This document shows positions 8,376-18,253 of a stretch of 64,000 bases of DNA, in pieces. The number at the start of each line of letters is the position of its first letter. Within the stretch, counting starts at the first letter, position 1. The position numbers were made by a program, and so were the translations under genes. This DNA is from Bacteroidota bacterium (GTDB taxonomy: Bacteria; Bacteroidota; Bacteroidia; CAILMK01; JACPUW01). The DNA lies in NCBI GenBank assembly GCA_016192035.1, contig JACPUW010000001.1:1-64000 (forward strand), in the 5' to 3' direction. The notes under the pieces were generated by a model that saw nothing but the letters and a program-made list of their open reading frames with translations, was not told the origin of the DNA and did no database searches.

Positions 8376-9680
8376 CTATTCTTCATCACCTTCCCATTGC
8401 CCGGTTTGTGAATTGCTCAATTGGTAGCCTATGAGCAGGTCGCAATTGAGCTGCATGGAGTACATGTAAAAGAAAACCAAATAGTCGTTCTCTGTTTCGT
8501 AATAGCTTCCTTCCATGGTGGTTATGTCCACTTGGCCTGTATCGTTGCGTATGGCCAACAGGTAGTTGTAGTACCCTTGCTTGAGCAGTATGGCGCCTTC
8601 ATACTGCCGCTTGGTTTCATTGTAGGTAAGTTCAAACCTGTCGTCGCACTGCCAATTGGAAAAGCCACCGTACATAAAGACCCGCCCCTGGGCCGGATAC
8701 GTAGCCGGCGCGGTGATGTGCACCATTATATAGTCACCTTCCACGTTTTCATTGCCCACCTGCTGGGCAGCTATCAGGGTCTGCCCGTTAAACTCCCTGT
8801 AAAACAGGTAGTCATCGCCTGAACGATCCTTGTCGGGGTAGAGCACTGCGTGGTATAGGCCAGTGCTGTCTTGATATACCTTGGCCAGCCGCTGCCCGCC
8901 AAACCGCACGTTGCGGGTGTCAAAAAAACGGAACTCATTGCTGCCCGCAAAAAGGTTTTCGTCTTCATAATTGTAGTCAAGCACCCCGTTGTTAAAAAAT
9001 CGCGGCTTTAAGCCGGTGATGGCATTGTACCACTGCCCGTTTTGCAGTATGGCCAATTTGAAATCATCTTCTATGTCCATGGGGCGGTTGGCCCCCACGT
9101 TTATCCACACATCTACTTCTTGGTGGCTGAGGTAGTCGCGTGCATAGGTAGGGCGGGCTATGGCAGTGCGCAGTGTGGTAGAGCGCTCATACACCATCAT
9201 CCTTAGGGTCATCACCACATTGCTTTCATCGCTGTCCTCATACACCTTTACTATGTAATTGCCTGATATTCTTGGCTTCATCATGTCACTGGGCAATTGG
9301 ACTTCATAGTGAGTGTAGGTTACGTAGGTGTTGAATGAAGTTTCATTGGCCAGGATGTAATCGGAAAAAACGCCGCTGAGGTATTCATTCTGCATCAAGT
9401 TGCTTGGTGCCCAATCAAAACCGCAATGAATCAAGGTATATTGGTAGTCCTTGAGGCCGCCGTCCAGGTCGTCAAAAGTGAGCCAAAGTGACTGGGCCGT
9501 GCCTAGGCGCAGCACCGGGTACACCATTTTTTCATCGGCACCCTTGAACTCCACGGTGCGGATATTTTCTTTAAATATCTTATTTTCAATTGGATTGGCT
9601 TTTATTGCCAAGGGAAAAGCCAGTATGGCAAGCCAACAAATGGCGGTGATTGATCGAAAGGGCATGGGCTGTTTGGGCAA
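8376..9680 (-). CDS. Type IX secretion system plug protein (DUF5103 family)
   Basis: The 434-residue protein has a signal peptide (hydrophobic run ending AIKANP) followed by a beta-rich body. The N-terminal region with VYPVLRLGTAQSLWLTFDDLDGG and YTLIHCGFDW matches what I know of the DUF5103 family. That family includes the Plug protein that seals the SprA translocon of the T9SS. A central segment (VFMYGGFSNW) looks like an early-set/Ig-like domain. It is encoded away from other T9SS genes, which is normal in this phylum, and agrees with two T9SS-type cargo genes in the window. The start could be the ATG five codons later. Confidence 0.75.
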   Translation of the reverse strand: MPKQPMPFRSITAICWLAILAFPLAIKANPIENKIFKENIRTVEFKGADEKMVYPVLRLGTAQSLWLTFDDLDGGLKDYQYTLIHCGFDWAPSNLMQNEYLSGVFSDYILANETSFNTYVTYTHYEVQLPSDMMKPRISGNYIVKVYEDSDESNVVMTLRMMVYERSTTLRTAIARPTYARDYLSHQEVDVWINVGANRPMDIEDDFKLAILQNGQWYNAITGLKPRFFNNGVLDYNYEDENLFAGSNEFRFFDTRNVRFGGQRLAKVYQDSTGLYHAVLYPDKDRSGDDYLFYREFNGQTLIAAQQVGNENVEGDYIMVHITAPATYPAQGRVFMYGGFSNWQCDDRFELTYNETKRQYEGAILLKQGYYNYLLAIRNDTGQVDITTMEGSYYETENDYLVFFYMYSMQLNCDLLIGYQLSNSQTGQWEGDEE

Positions 9681-9817
9681 ATTTGGCCTGTTTCAAAGGT
9701 TTAAACAACGCTCAATTTGCAATAAAAAGATTTAACGCGGTATGCGGCCCGGGCTTTTAATTTCGCGGCGCAATTCGGATACCCCGGTTGCCCAAATGGA
9801 ACCTTATTTATCGACCA

Positions 9818-11173
9818 ATGGGAAAAACCATTAAGCTTACGCGCGGCTTTGACATACACCTGGAAGGCGGCGCCCTAAAAGTTTTAGGCCAAACCCCACT
9901 CATTCCCACCTACGCAATCAAGCCTGCCGATGTGAACGGCATAAAACCAAAACTCCTTGTGAAACAAGGGGATGAAGTAAAGGCTGGAAGCCCCTTGTTC
10001 ATTGACAAGAACAATATGGAGGCTATGTACTGCGCACCGGTGAGCGGTGAAGTGGTGGAAATAGTGCGCGGCGACAAACGCAAACTATTGGAAATTAGAA
10101 TCCTGGCGGATAAGTCGGTGGACTACCTGGCCTTAGGGACCAAAACCGAGTTGGCTGCACTTGACCGCGAGTCGGCCATACAGGGCCTGCTCAAATCAGG
10201 TGTCTGGCCCATGCTGCGCATGCGGCCTTTTGCCAAGGTAGCCAGGCCAACCGACAGGCCAAAGGCCATTGTCATATCGGCATTTGACTCTGCCCCCCTG
10301 GCTCCTGACTATAACTTTATTATGGCAGGCAAGGCAAAGGGTTTCCAAGACGGCCTAGAGGTATTGCGACTGCTTACCGAGGGGCCTGTGCACCTAAACC
10401 TGCGCGGTGGCGAGCACAGCTGTGATACCTACCACAAGGCAGAAGGCGTACAGAAGAACCACTTCTTCGGCCCTCACCCAAGTGGCACCGTAGGCGTTCA
10501 GATCCACCACCTTGACCCAATAAAAAAGGGCGACGTGGTTTGGTATATTAACCCGCAGGATGTCATTACCATAGGAAAAGTATTTACCGAAGGCAGGTTT
10601 GACCCACTGCGCACCATAGCTGTTACGGGCGCCGAACTGGGTGTGCGCAAATACTATGAAACCCGATTGGGCTGCGGCATAGAACCATTTGTGAGAAACA
10701 ATGTGACAGGGCAGGGAAATACCCGCTTTGTGAGCGGTTCGCCACTGCTGGGCGACAATGTAGGCGCTGCCGGTTTCATGGGTTTTTGGGATTGTCAAAT
10801 TAGCGCCATTCATGAACGCGATTACCCTGAGCTGCAGGGATGGCTCATGCCCTCCTACAAGCGTCCATCGGCGAGCATGGCTTTCCCCTGGTCCATGGAG
10901 CCCGATACCCGATTTAGGGCCAACACCAGCACGCACGGTGAAGAAAGGGCATTTATCATGACCGGCCAGTATGAGAAAGTGCTGCCCATGGATATCTATC
11001 CGGTGTATCTGCTCAAGGCCATCATGGCCAAGGATATAGAGTCTATGGAGGGCTTGGGCATATATGAGGTGAGCGAAGAGGAAATGGCGATTTGCGAATT
11101 CGTTTGCACCTCAAAACAGCCTGTGACCGAGTGGATACGATTTGGACTGGATTTGATTGAGAAAGAAGGTTAA
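9818..11173 (+). CDS. nqrA: Na(+)-translocating NADH-quinone reductase subunit A
   Basis: This is the first gene of a complete six-gene NQR operon. The 451-residue subunit starts at MGKTIKLTRGFDIHLEGG; an in-frame TTG 30 bases earlier was rejected because the conserved family start is this ATG. NqrA is the peripheral cytoplasmic subunit implicated in quinone binding. The protein has the family's barrel-sandwich N-terminus and a conserved core (HTHGEE-like STHGEERAF). Length is normal. A TAATTTCG box (9758-9765) lies about 50 bases upstream as a possible promoter element. Confidence 0.96.
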   Translation: MGKTIKLTRGFDIHLEGGALKVLGQTPLIPTYAIKPADVNGIKPKLLVKQGDEVKAGSPLFIDKNNMEAMYCAPVSGEVVEIVRGDKRKLLEIRILADKSVDYLALGTKTELAALDRESAIQGLLKSGVWPMLRMRPFAKVARPTDRPKAIVISAFDSAPLAPDYNFIMAGKAKGFQDGLEVLRLLTEGPVHLNLRGGEHSCDTYHKAEGVQKNHFFGPHPSGTVGVQIHHLDPIKKGDVVWYINPQDVITIGKVFTEGRFDPLRTIAVTGAELGVRKYYETRLGCGIEPFVRNNVTGQGNTRFVSGSPLLGDNVGAAGFMGFWDCQISAIHERDYPELQGWLMPSYKRPSASMAFPWSMEPDTRFRANTSTHGEERAFIMTGQYEKVLPMDIYPVYLLKAIMAKDIESMEGLGIYEVSEEEMAICEFVCTSKQPVTEWIRFGLDLIEKEG

Positions 11174-11187
11174 ACCTACATCATACC

Positions 11188-12558
11188 ATGCTGGGAGACA
11201 ATTTTAAAAATAACATAGCAGGCCGACTGCTAAAAACCTTTGAGAACCTTAAACCAAAGGTTGCTAAGGGAACGCCCTTTCATTTTTTGCATTCATTTTA
11301 TGATGGGCAATTCACGTTTCTGTTCCAACCAGGTACAGTAACCCGTACCCGCGTTCACCTACGCGATGGTATTGACTCTAAGCGCACTATGTTTATCGTG
11401 GTGATTGCCATGATTCCTGCCCTGCTGTTTGGCATGTTTAACGCGGGCCACCAGCACTTCCTGCCACTGGCCGCTGCTGCTGCCAATGTGCTGGATGCCA
11501 TCAATGCAAATGCGCTGGCCCTGGATGTGATCCTGGAAAAGATACAGGGACTGGCCGCGGTTCACCCCTCATTGACTGGGGTTGCCGATGTGCCTGGATG
11601 GTCGTCAATGGCCGATGCCGACAAACTGGCCACCTATATCCCCGTACTTACGGATTTGGCCAATGTAGGCTTTTGGACAAAGTTTATCTACGGATTGTGG
11701 CATGTGTTGCCCATAGTGGTAGTGTCCTATGCCACCGGTCTGGGTATCGAATTTGCTGTGGCACAGATGAAAGGGCACGCCATAGCGGAAGGGTTCCTGG
11801 TATCGGGCATGCTCATACCCCTCATCATGCCGGTCACCATTCCACTTTGGATGGTGGCCGTAGCTACCGCCTTTGCGGTAATCATTGGCAAAGAAATTTT
11901 TGGCGGCACCGGTATGAACATTCTCAATATTGCCTTGTTGGCAAGGGTGTTCGTGTTCTTTGCCTATCCTACATATATATCCGGCGACAAGGTTTGGATA
12001 CAAGACCTGGTGGACGGGGCTTCGGGCGCTACCGCGCTGGCCCAGGGATATGAAGGTGGTATCAACGCCTTTAGCTGGTCATGGTGGCAAATGTTTATTG
12101 GCACCATTCCGGGTTCTATAGGCGAAACATCTGTGGTAATGATCCTTATAGGTGCCTTTGTCCTTATTTGGACGGGTATCGGCTCTTGGAAAATCATGCT
12201 TTCCATTTTATTGGGCTCTACTTCTATAGGATTGTTGCTCAACTGGGTGTCAACCATGCCCGGCATTGAAAATCCATTCTTGGCGGTGCCGTTCTACTAT
12301 CACTGGGTCATGGGTGGTTTGGCCTTTGGCGCCGTGTTTATGGCTACCGACCCGGTAACTGCCGCCCAAACAGAGAAGGGCAAGTGGATCTATGGTTTCC
12401 TCATTGGGGTGTTTGCCATCATTATCAGGGTGCTCAACCCGGCCTACCCCGAAGGCATTATGCTCGCCATACTGTTCTTCAACGTATTTGCACCACTAAT
12501 AGATTATTACGTAGTTCAAGCCAACATTAAAAAGCGATTAGCATATGGCACTAAATAA
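11188..12558 (+). CDS. nqrB: Na(+)-translocating NADH-quinone reductase subunit B
   Basis: An integral membrane subunit of 456 residues with about ten hydrophobic segments. The covalent FMN attachment motif (D-G-x-S-G-A-T) is at residues 276-282, so Thr282 should carry FMN by a phosphoester bond. It is somewhat longer than the proteobacterial form, with an extra loop around residues 97-160. It starts 15 bases after nqrA and its end overlaps nqrC by 14 bases. Together with NqrD and NqrE it forms the sodium channel part of the pump. Confidence 0.96.
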   Translation: MLGDNFKNNIAGRLLKTFENLKPKVAKGTPFHFLHSFYDGQFTFLFQPGTVTRTRVHLRDGIDSKRTMFIVVIAMIPALLFGMFNAGHQHFLPLAAAAANVLDAINANALALDVILEKIQGLAAVHPSLTGVADVPGWSSMADADKLATYIPVLTDLANVGFWTKFIYGLWHVLPIVVVSYATGLGIEFAVAQMKGHAIAEGFLVSGMLIPLIMPVTIPLWMVAVATAFAVIIGKEIFGGTGMNILNIALLARVFVFFAYPTYISGDKVWIQDLVDGASGATALAQGYEGGINAFSWSWWQMFIGTIPGSIGETSVVMILIGAFVLIWTGIGSWKIMLSILLGSTSIGLLLNWVSTMPGIENPFLAVPFYYHWVMGGLAFGAVFMATDPVTAAQTEKGKWIYGFLIGVFAIIIRVLNPAYPEGIMLAILFFNVFAPLIDYYVVQANIKKRLAYGTK

Positions 12559-13282
12559 AAACGGCACAGGATACATGTACGGATTTGCCCTGGGCATCAC
12601 GGTACTGTGCGGCATCTTACTGGCAAGCGTATCAGAAGCCACCAAGGATGCCCGGCTGATCAATGTGAAGGTGGAAAAAATGTCTAACATTTTGGCCACT
12701 GTGAATTATCCTATTGACAAGAATTCCACCAACGAAGAAATAGAAAAGGCTTACAACGAGCTTATTAGCGAGGTAGTGGTGGACGAAAGCGGTGCCATTC
12801 GCCAAGATGTGAAGGCCTTTGCCGTGGACCTAAAAGAGGAAAACACCAAGGTGAGAAATGATGCCTCATATCAAAAGAACCTCCCCGTATTTATTTACCA
12901 AAACCCAGAAACCGGTGCCAAAAACTATGTGGTGCCCATGCGTGGTAATGGGTTATGGGGAGCCGTTTGGGGGTACATAGCCCTGGCCGATGACCTAAAC
13001 ACCGTGGTAGGGGTCAAATTTGACCACGAAAGTGAAACCCCAGGTTTGGGCGCCGAAATCACTACGGATTGGTTTCAATCGCAATTCCCTGAAAAAAAGG
13101 TATTTGACGACAAGGGCAACATGGCACTTACCATATTGAAGGGAAAAGGAAATACCCTGGGACAATCTACCGTGGACGGAATAAGCGGTGCCACCATAAC
13201 CGGAAACGGGGTGAACAACATGTTCAAGGCCGACTTGAAACAATACAATGCCTACTTCAACCAAATAAAAACTGCGCAATGA
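12545..13282 (+). CDS. nqrC: Na(+)-translocating NADH-quinone reductase subunit C
   Basis: The 245-residue protein has one N-terminal membrane helix (residues about 10-28) and an FMN-binding domain. The flavinylation motif DGISGATIT (211-219) places the covalent FMN on Thr217. An ApbE-type flavin transferase, needed for NqrB and NqrC maturation, is not encoded in this window and must lie elsewhere. The gene overlaps nqrB by 14 bases and nqrD by 4 bases, consistent with translational coupling. Confidence 0.96.
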   Translation: MALNKNGTGYMYGFALGITVLCGILLASVSEATKDARLINVKVEKMSNILATVNYPIDKNSTNEEIEKAYNELISEVVVDESGAIRQDVKAFAVDLKEENTKVRNDASYQKNLPVFIYQNPETGAKNYVVPMRGNGLWGAVWGYIALADDLNTVVGVKFDHESETPGLGAEITTDWFQSQFPEKKVFDDKGNMALTILKGKGNTLGQSTVDGISGATITGNGVNNMFKADLKQYNAYFNQIKTAQ

Positions 13283-13935
13283 GTGCTGCAACCACCGAAA
13301 TACAAGTAGAAAGGAAACGCGAGGCGCTGTTTTCCAAGAAAAACATGCGGCTCATCTCCGATCCCCTCAACGAGAACAACCCCATCACCGTGCAGGTATT
13401 GGGCATTTGTTCGGCGCTGGCCGTAACGGCTAAGGTCGAGCCCGCTTTCTGGATGGCACTGGCAGTAACCTTTGTCACGGCCGCCTCCAATGTGATTATT
13501 TCCTTAATGCGAAATGCCATCCCTTCCAACATACGGATTATAGTACAGCTTACCGTGGTTGCTACCATGGTAATCTTGGTTGACCTTTTCCTTAAGGCTT
13601 ATGTGTATGAAATGAGCAAGATCCTTTCGGTTTTTGTGGGCCTTATCATTACAAACTGTATCATCATGGGCCGTTTGGAAGCCTTTGCCATGGCCAATAA
13701 GCCATGGCCATCACTCCTTGACGGCATAGGCAATGGACTGGGCTATGGTGCCATTCTATTAATGGTAGCTGTGGTGCGCGAAATTTTGGGGTCAGGCAGT
13801 TTGCTCGGCATGCAAATACTGCCACCTTCCATATATGTAAACAACAACCTGATGGTGGTGCCTGCCGGTGCCCTGTTCACCGTTGGGCTCATTATTTGGG
13901 CGCAGAGGGCTTACAACAAATATTACGAGGAATAA
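13279..13935 (+). CDS. nqrD: Na(+)-translocating NADH-quinone reductase subunit D
   Basis: A six-helix membrane subunit of 218 residues, homologous to NqrE. Conserved features include [17 protein letters not shown] near the N-terminus and the [11 protein letters not shown] segment. That segment's cysteine is one of those that, with NqrE, coordinates the membrane-embedded iron centre of the pump. ATG overlaps the nqrC stop by 4 bases. Confidence 0.95.
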   Translation: MSAATTEIQVERKREALFSKKNMRLISDPLNENNPITVQVLGICSALAVTAKVEPAFWMALAVTFVTAASNVIISLMRNAIPSNIRIIVQLTVVATMVILVDLFLKAYVYEMSKILSVFVGLIITNCIIMGRLEAFAMANKPWPSLLDGIGNGLGYGAILLMVAVVREILGSGSLLGMQILPPSIYVNNNLMVVPAGALFTVGLIIWAQRAYNKYYEE

Positions 13936-13948
13936 TCAAGCATACATC

Positions 13949-14542
13949 ATGGAAATATTTAACCTGTTTATTCGGTCCATCTTTATAGACAACATGATTT
14001 TCGCGTACTTCTTGGGCATGTGCTCTTACTTGGCCGTGTCTAAAAACGTGAAAACCGCCGTGGGCCTGGGCTTGGCCGTCACTTTTGTGCTTACCATCAC
14101 CACCCCGCTCAACTGGCTCATTAAGAACGCACTTTTGGCTCCCAATGTGATTATGGAGGGCCTAGATCTGAGTTTCCTCACCTTCATCATGTTTATCGCC
14201 GTTATTGCATCGGCTACCCAGTTGGTTGAAATGGTGGTAGAGAAAGTGTCGCCCGCGCTTTATGGCGCGCTGGGCATATTCTTGCCACTTATTGCCGTAA
14301 ACTGTTCCATTCTGGGCGGCGCACTGTTTATGGACCAGCGCAATTACTCACTCACCGAGTCGGTGGCCTTTGGGTTCGGTTCGGGCCTGGGTTGGTTTTT
14401 GGCCATTGTAGCCATAGCTGCCATACGCGAAAAAATACAATACTCCGATGTGCCTAAACCGCTCAAAGGTTTGGGTATCACATTTATCATTACCGGCTTA
14501 ATGGGCATTGCCTTTATGAGCTTTTCTGGAATTAAACTATAA
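13949..14542 (+). CDS. nqrE: Na(+)-translocating NADH-quinone reductase subunit E
   Basis: A 197-residue, six-helix membrane subunit starting [15 protein letters not shown]. An in-frame upstream start at 13868 would overlap nqrD and was rejected. The conserved [13 protein letters not shown] segment carries the cysteine that pairs with NqrD around the iron site. The early [11 protein letters not shown] segment carries a second conserved cysteine. It sits 13 bases after nqrD and 24 before nqrF. Confidence 0.95.
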   Translation: MEIFNLFIRSIFIDNMIFAYFLGMCSYLAVSKNVKTAVGLGLAVTFVLTITTPLNWLIKNALLAPNVIMEGLDLSFLTFIMFIAVIASATQLVEMVVEKVSPALYGALGIFLPLIAVNCSILGGALFMDQRNYSLTESVAFGFGSGLGWFLAIVAIAAIREKIQYSDVPKPLKGLGITFIITGLMGIAFMSFSGIKL

Positions 14543-14566
14543 AAATTCATTAAACCAATCTAACAC

Positions 14567-15835
14567 ATGTTGTTGCTGCAATCATCGGTGTCTGATATCA
14601 TGGCATTGGCCATACCCAGTGCCGCGGCCATTGCCGTGGTCATTTTGGGTTTGGTTACCATATTGTTCTTGGCCCAAAAGAAGTTACTGCCTCAAGGTGA
14701 GGTTACCATCAATATTAACGGTGAGAAAAACCTATCCGTTAAGCCCGGCGCGTCACTGCTTAATGTGTTGGGAAGCAATTCAGTATTCCTGCCATCGGCC
14801 TGCGGCGGAGGCGGTACTTGCGCCATGTGCAAATGCCAGGTGATAGACGGCGGGGGCGATGTGCTCCCTACGGAAAAAGGGCACCTTACCCGCTCTGAAC
14901 AGCAAAACCACTGGAGGTTGGCCTGCCAAGTAAAGGTGAGGGGCGATCTTAAGATCAAAGTGCCCGAAGAGATATTCGGTATTAAGAAGTGGGAATGTGA
15001 GGTGATTTCAAATGGCAATGTGGCCACCTTTATCAAGGAATTTAAGGTTAAACTGCCTGAAGGAGAGCACTTGGAGTTTGAGGCAGGCGGGTATATCCAG
15101 ATAGATGTGCCCGAAGGGACCTACAAGTTTGCCGATATGAAAGTGGAAGACCGATTTAGGGACGATTGGGATAAGTTTAAAATGTGGGATTTGGTCACTA
15201 AGGTGGAGGAGCCCATTTTCAGGGCCTATTCTATGGCCAATCACCCTGCGGAAGGAAATATCGTGATGCTCAATATCCGTATAGCCACCCCGCCATGGGA
15301 CAGGAATGCCGGTAAGTTCATGGATGTGAATCCCGGTTTGTGCTCCTCATACATTTTTACCCGCAAGCCGGGCGACAAGGTTACCGTTTCTGGCCCTTAC
15401 GGGGAATTCTTCATTAAGCCTACAAACAGGGAGATGGTTTATATAGGGGGCGGTGCCGGTATGGCCCCACTGCGTGCCCATATTTTCCACCTGTTCCATA
15501 CGCTCAAAACAGATCGGAAAGTATCCTACTGGTACGGCGGGCGTTCCAAGAGAGAATTGTTCTACACCGAGCATTTCAGGGAGATTGAAAGCAAATTCCC
15601 CAATTTTCAGTACAACATAGCACTCTCTGAACCCATGCCAGAGGACAATTGGACAGGATATGTGGGATTTATACATAAAGTAGTGCTTGACAACTATTTG
15701 TCAAAACACGAGGAACCAGAAGAAATTGAATTTTACCTATGCGGGCCGCCCATGATGAACGATGCCGTCTTTAAGATGCTGGATTCTCTGGGAGTACCTG
15801 ACGAGAATATCGCCTTTGACGATTTCGGCGGCTAA
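14567..15835 (+). CDS. nqrF: Na(+)-translocating NADH-quinone reductase subunit F
   Basis: The 422-residue NADH-oxidising subunit has one N-terminal membrane anchor (residues about 10-36) and a plant-type [2Fe-2S] domain with Cys79, Cys85, Cys88 and Cys120. An FAD/NAD(P)-binding reductase domain follows, with RAYSMAN for flavin and [10 protein letters not shown] for nucleotide. The C-terminal FDDFGG is typical of NqrF. It passes electrons from NADH through FAD and the iron-sulfur centre to the other subunits. Last gene of the operon, followed by an intrinsic terminator. Confidence 0.97.
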   Translation: MLLLQSSVSDIMALAIPSAAAIAVVILGLVTILFLAQKKLLPQGEVTININGEKNLSVKPGASLLNVLGSNSVFLPSACGGGGTCAMCKCQVIDGGGDVLPTEKGHLTRSEQQNHWRLACQVKVRGDLKIKVPEEIFGIKKWECEVISNGNVATFIKEFKVKLPEGEHLEFEAGGYIQIDVPEGTYKFADMKVEDRFRDDWDKFKMWDLVTKVEEPIFRAYSMANHPAEGNIVMLNIRIATPPWDRNAGKFMDVNPGLCSSYIFTRKPGDKVTVSGPYGEFFIKPTNREMVYIGGGAGMAPLRAHIFHLFHTLKTDRKVSYWYGGRSKRELFYTEHFREIESKFPNFQYNIALSEPMPEDNWTGYVGFIHKVVLDNYLSKHEEPEEIEFYLCGPPMMNDAVFKMLDSLGVPDENIAFDDFGG

Positions 15836-15858
15836 TACAAACCATGACACACACATTA

Positions 15859-15894
15859 AAACTGCCGAAAGCCCTTGCATTCGGCAGTTTTTTT
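15859..15894 (+). terminator. Rho-independent terminator of the nqr operon
   Basis: A perfect 9-bp stem (ACTGCCGAA at 15861-15869, TTCGGCAGT at 15880-15888) with a 10-base loop is followed at once by a run of seven T residues. It lies 25 bases after the nqrF stop. The flanking A residues also allow activity on the opposite strand. Confidence 0.92.
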
Positions 15895-15899
15895 ATTAA

Positions 15900-16379
15900 A
15901 TGGCATACATGAACCGTCCCATTCTTATTGTTGCATCATTGGCCTTGGTCACTGCACTAGTGGCTTGGTTGGTTTTTAGATCAAACCCTTCCACATTGGT
16001 TAAAGTGGAGGGCGGGGCGAAGCAACCTAAAGAAACGGTGGAGGTGATCTTGGGATTGAAAACCTGCGAGGTGTGCGGATACGATGCATTGAAAGAGGCG
16101 GGTATGGCCTGTATGAACTGCGGATATGCCATTAACCAGCAAACCATGGCCCAAGAGATGCTCGCTGATGAGCACAGCTTGGTCATTCAGTACCAGTTAG
16201 ACTATTTCTTGCCCGATACCCTGGGCAGTCCCATCCACTTTATGAAACCTAGGGTGTCAAAAAAAGGATACCCTAAAAGCGCCACTTGGAAGCCCTTGGT
16301 ATTTGAGTCTGAAGTTTTTGAATACCATAAGGTCATCACGGAATTGGAGCAAGCCCGCACGCCGGGCAAGCCACAGTAG
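15900..16379 (+). CDS. Membrane-anchored protein with two CxxC pairs
   Basis: The 159-residue product has one N-terminal membrane helix (residues about 5-26). It then has two cysteine pairs, CEVC and CMNC, about 14 residues apart, which look like a small zinc-ribbon or rubredoxin-like metal site facing one side of the membrane. The rest is soluble with no known domain. It starts just past the nqr terminator, so it is either transcribed by read-through or has its own promoter. The start could also be three codons later (MNRP). A role in NQR maturation like that of the four-cysteine protein NqrM is conceivable from position only; the sequences do not look alike. Confidence 0.6.
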   Translation: MAYMNRPILIVASLALVTALVAWLVFRSNPSTLVKVEGGAKQPKETVEVILGLKTCEVCGYDALKEAGMACMNCGYAINQQTMAQEMLADEHSLVIQYQLDYFLPDTLGSPIHFMKPRVSKKGYPKSATWKPLVFESEVFEYHKVITELEQARTPGKPQ

Positions 16380-16381
16380 GC

Positions 16382-18253
16382 CTACCGTATGAGTTTGGCG
16401 GTATGGCGGATCTGGTAGTTGGAAATTACCAGGGCATAGGGCCCGGCGGCCACATGTGACATGGACGAAAAGCTTAGCGCCCCCTCCAGTTTCTCCGTCA
16501 TTAGCACCTGTCCCGAAAGCGCAACAAGTTGAATTGTGCCAGTAAAAGCATGTCCAAAAGCAATTTGTACTATTCCATGCTGGGCAAATGCCGTATGGTC
16601 AATGCTATAAGGCACCTGAATGGGGTCCTCAAAAATGCTGTTGTTGCAGTAGTCCTGGGGCACAAAGCCATATTCGGCAAAAACGGAACAGGCCGCATGT
16701 ACCTCTGACTCTCGCAGGATCAGGCTGGCGGTTTCTAAAAAAAGCAGGGCACCATCAGAAAATGGCATCCGGTCGGCATAGGAGTATAGGGAGCCGAGTA
16801 GTGCCGCATCGGTAGCCCGACGGCCTATTTGGAGCATAATGTCATACAGTGCTGAAGAAAAGATCTCCCCATTTTCGTGGTAGGTCTTGCTGGCGTTGTA
16901 GTCCAATACGGTTTTTGACGTGTTGCAAGCCCGGCCCTCCCAAAACTCATTGTGCCCGTCCCAGCTATATACATAGTCTGACCTGTAATCACTTAAGGAA
17001 TGAGAATAACTGGCAGCGAGGTAATCGCAGAGCCCTTCATCCAGTGCCTTTCTGCCCGCCCCGTCGGCATCGTTTAGGTTGGCGTGGTATGAGGTGGCAT
17101 GGCCATATTCATGTATCAGCACGTCGGCGTCTTCGGCGTCGTCCACGTGGGGTATTTTATCCACGCTATAGCCATAGTTCAGGCGCCCCTTGCCATCTGC
17201 ATCAAATAATCGGCTGAAGTTGGAGTTGTCGCTCACAAAAGCCCTGGGCCTCACAGTAATTTGATAATCCATAAGTTGGGTAAAACCCAGGCTGCGAATG
17301 TGCGCGCGAAACTGGCTTAGGTGATACAGGGCCATAAGGTGTTCAAACCAGGGGTGGCTGCGCGACACATCAAATGTGTCATTCCTTCCCCACGGTATGT
17401 GCTGATCGGTTTCTTCGGTTACCAGTTTCAGGTATTTGTTTTCTGCCCAAATGGAGTCTGACAGGTACTTCATGGATACGGGGAGGAACTGTCGTTCTTG
17501 GCCCAGGGCCTGGGTGTCGCGGTCATTGTTGTTTACATATGCCCCGCCGTACATGGTGCGTGCGGTGCTCAGCGGGTCGGGGTTAAATACACTCACCCAC
17601 ACAGTGGTATCGCGAGGGCCGCCCCGGCGGTAGCGCAGCAAATTGCTTTCAAAGGCCGGGCCATCAAATGCCTGGATCACCTGCCTATGGTCGTTCTGCA
17701 ATTCATCATGTATTTCATACAGCCACGCTGCGTAGGGCTGCCCGTGGTGGTAGAGTACTGTGGGCCGGGCATTGGGGCTGGGGGGTGGGGGCGCTAACTC
17801 AAACATGCTGCCTGGCCAATGGGAAGTGGCCAGGCCAAAGAAATAGTGGGTGCCTATGGTGCGGGTGTTTGGCAGTAGGTTCACTTTGAACTCGGTGCCG
17901 TAAATCTCCCGGCCCATGAAAGTTTGCCGGTAACAAAAGTGTTCTCCCACAGGGCTATGGCGGTAAGACTTGAGCACCAAACCTGTCCTGGGATCGTCCC
18001 TAAGGCATGGATTGTGGGCCAACAAGAACTCCATGACCGACTGCTGTACGGAGCCGGTATTACTTAACTGGGTGCCCTTGAGTGTATTGGCAGATTGAAG
18101 GGAGGTGAGTCCTATCCAATCCCAAACCTGTATTTGGGCAGGAGATTGTCCGTAGGCACCAGGAAACCCAAGAAGAAATAGAATACATACACCAACGGCC
18201 CTAAACGGGAATGCCCAGGCTACTAAGGAATTCCAAGTACGTATCCTTCTCAT
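16382..18253 (-). CDS. Secreted zinc metallopeptidase with C-terminal sorting-type domain
   Basis: The 623-residue protein has a signal peptide (hydrophobic run ending AYGQS), an N-terminal region resembling a fungalysin/thermolysin propeptide, and the zinc motif HEYGH at 381-385. A downstream glutamate in LDEGLCDYLA (Glu406) completes a gluzincin zinc site. The last 60-odd residues (from about VQIAFGHAF, with AAGPYALVISN) look like a T9SS type A sorting domain. It is probably an exported peptidase of the M4/M36-like clan. The start overlaps the end of the upstream yigZ-like gene by 53 bases. No better in-frame start was found, and this start is needed for the signal peptide. Confidence 0.75.
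   Translation of the reverse strand: MRRIRTWNSLVAWAFPFRAVGVCILFLLGFPGAYGQSPAQIQVWDWIGLTSLQSANTLKGTQLSNTGSVQQSVMEFLLAHNPCLRDDPRTGLVLKSYRHSPVGEHFCYRQTFMGREIYGTEFKVNLLPNTRTIGTHYFFGLATSHWPGSMFELAPPPPSPNARPTVLYHHGQPYAAWLYEIHDELQNDHRQVIQAFDGPAFESNLLRYRRGGPRDTTVWVSVFNPDPLSTARTMYGGAYVNNNDRDTQALGQERQFLPVSMKYLSDSIWAENKYLKLVTEETDQHIPWGRNDTFDVSRSHPWFEHLMALYHLSQFRAHIRSLGFTQLMDYQITVRPRAFVSDNSNFSRLFDADGKGRLNYGYSVDKIPHVDDAEDADVLIHEYGHATSYHANLNDADGAGRKALDEGLCDYLAASYSHSLSDYRSDYVYSWDGHNEFWEGRACNTSKTVLDYNASKTYHENGEIFSSALYDIMLQIGRRATDAALLGSLYSYADRMPFSDGALLFLETASLILRESEVHAACSVFAEYGFVPQDYCNNSIFEDPIQVPYSIDHTAFAQHGIVQIAFGHAFTGTIQLVALSGQVLMTEKLEGALSFSSMSHVAAGPYALVISNYQIRHTAKLIR

Noticed and set aside
9818..15835. Reading the six-gene operon as an Rnf complex
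   Set aside because: The presence of NqrA and NqrF with a plant-type [2Fe-2S]/FAD layout, and the absence of RnfB and RnfC ferredoxin-type subunits, identify NQR.
18201..18253. Frameshift between the yigZ-like gene and the metallopeptidase gene
   Set aside because: Both proteins are complete with proper ends: YigZ has its full C-terminal domain and the peptidase needs its own signal peptide. The 53-base overlap is read as a genuine gene overlap.
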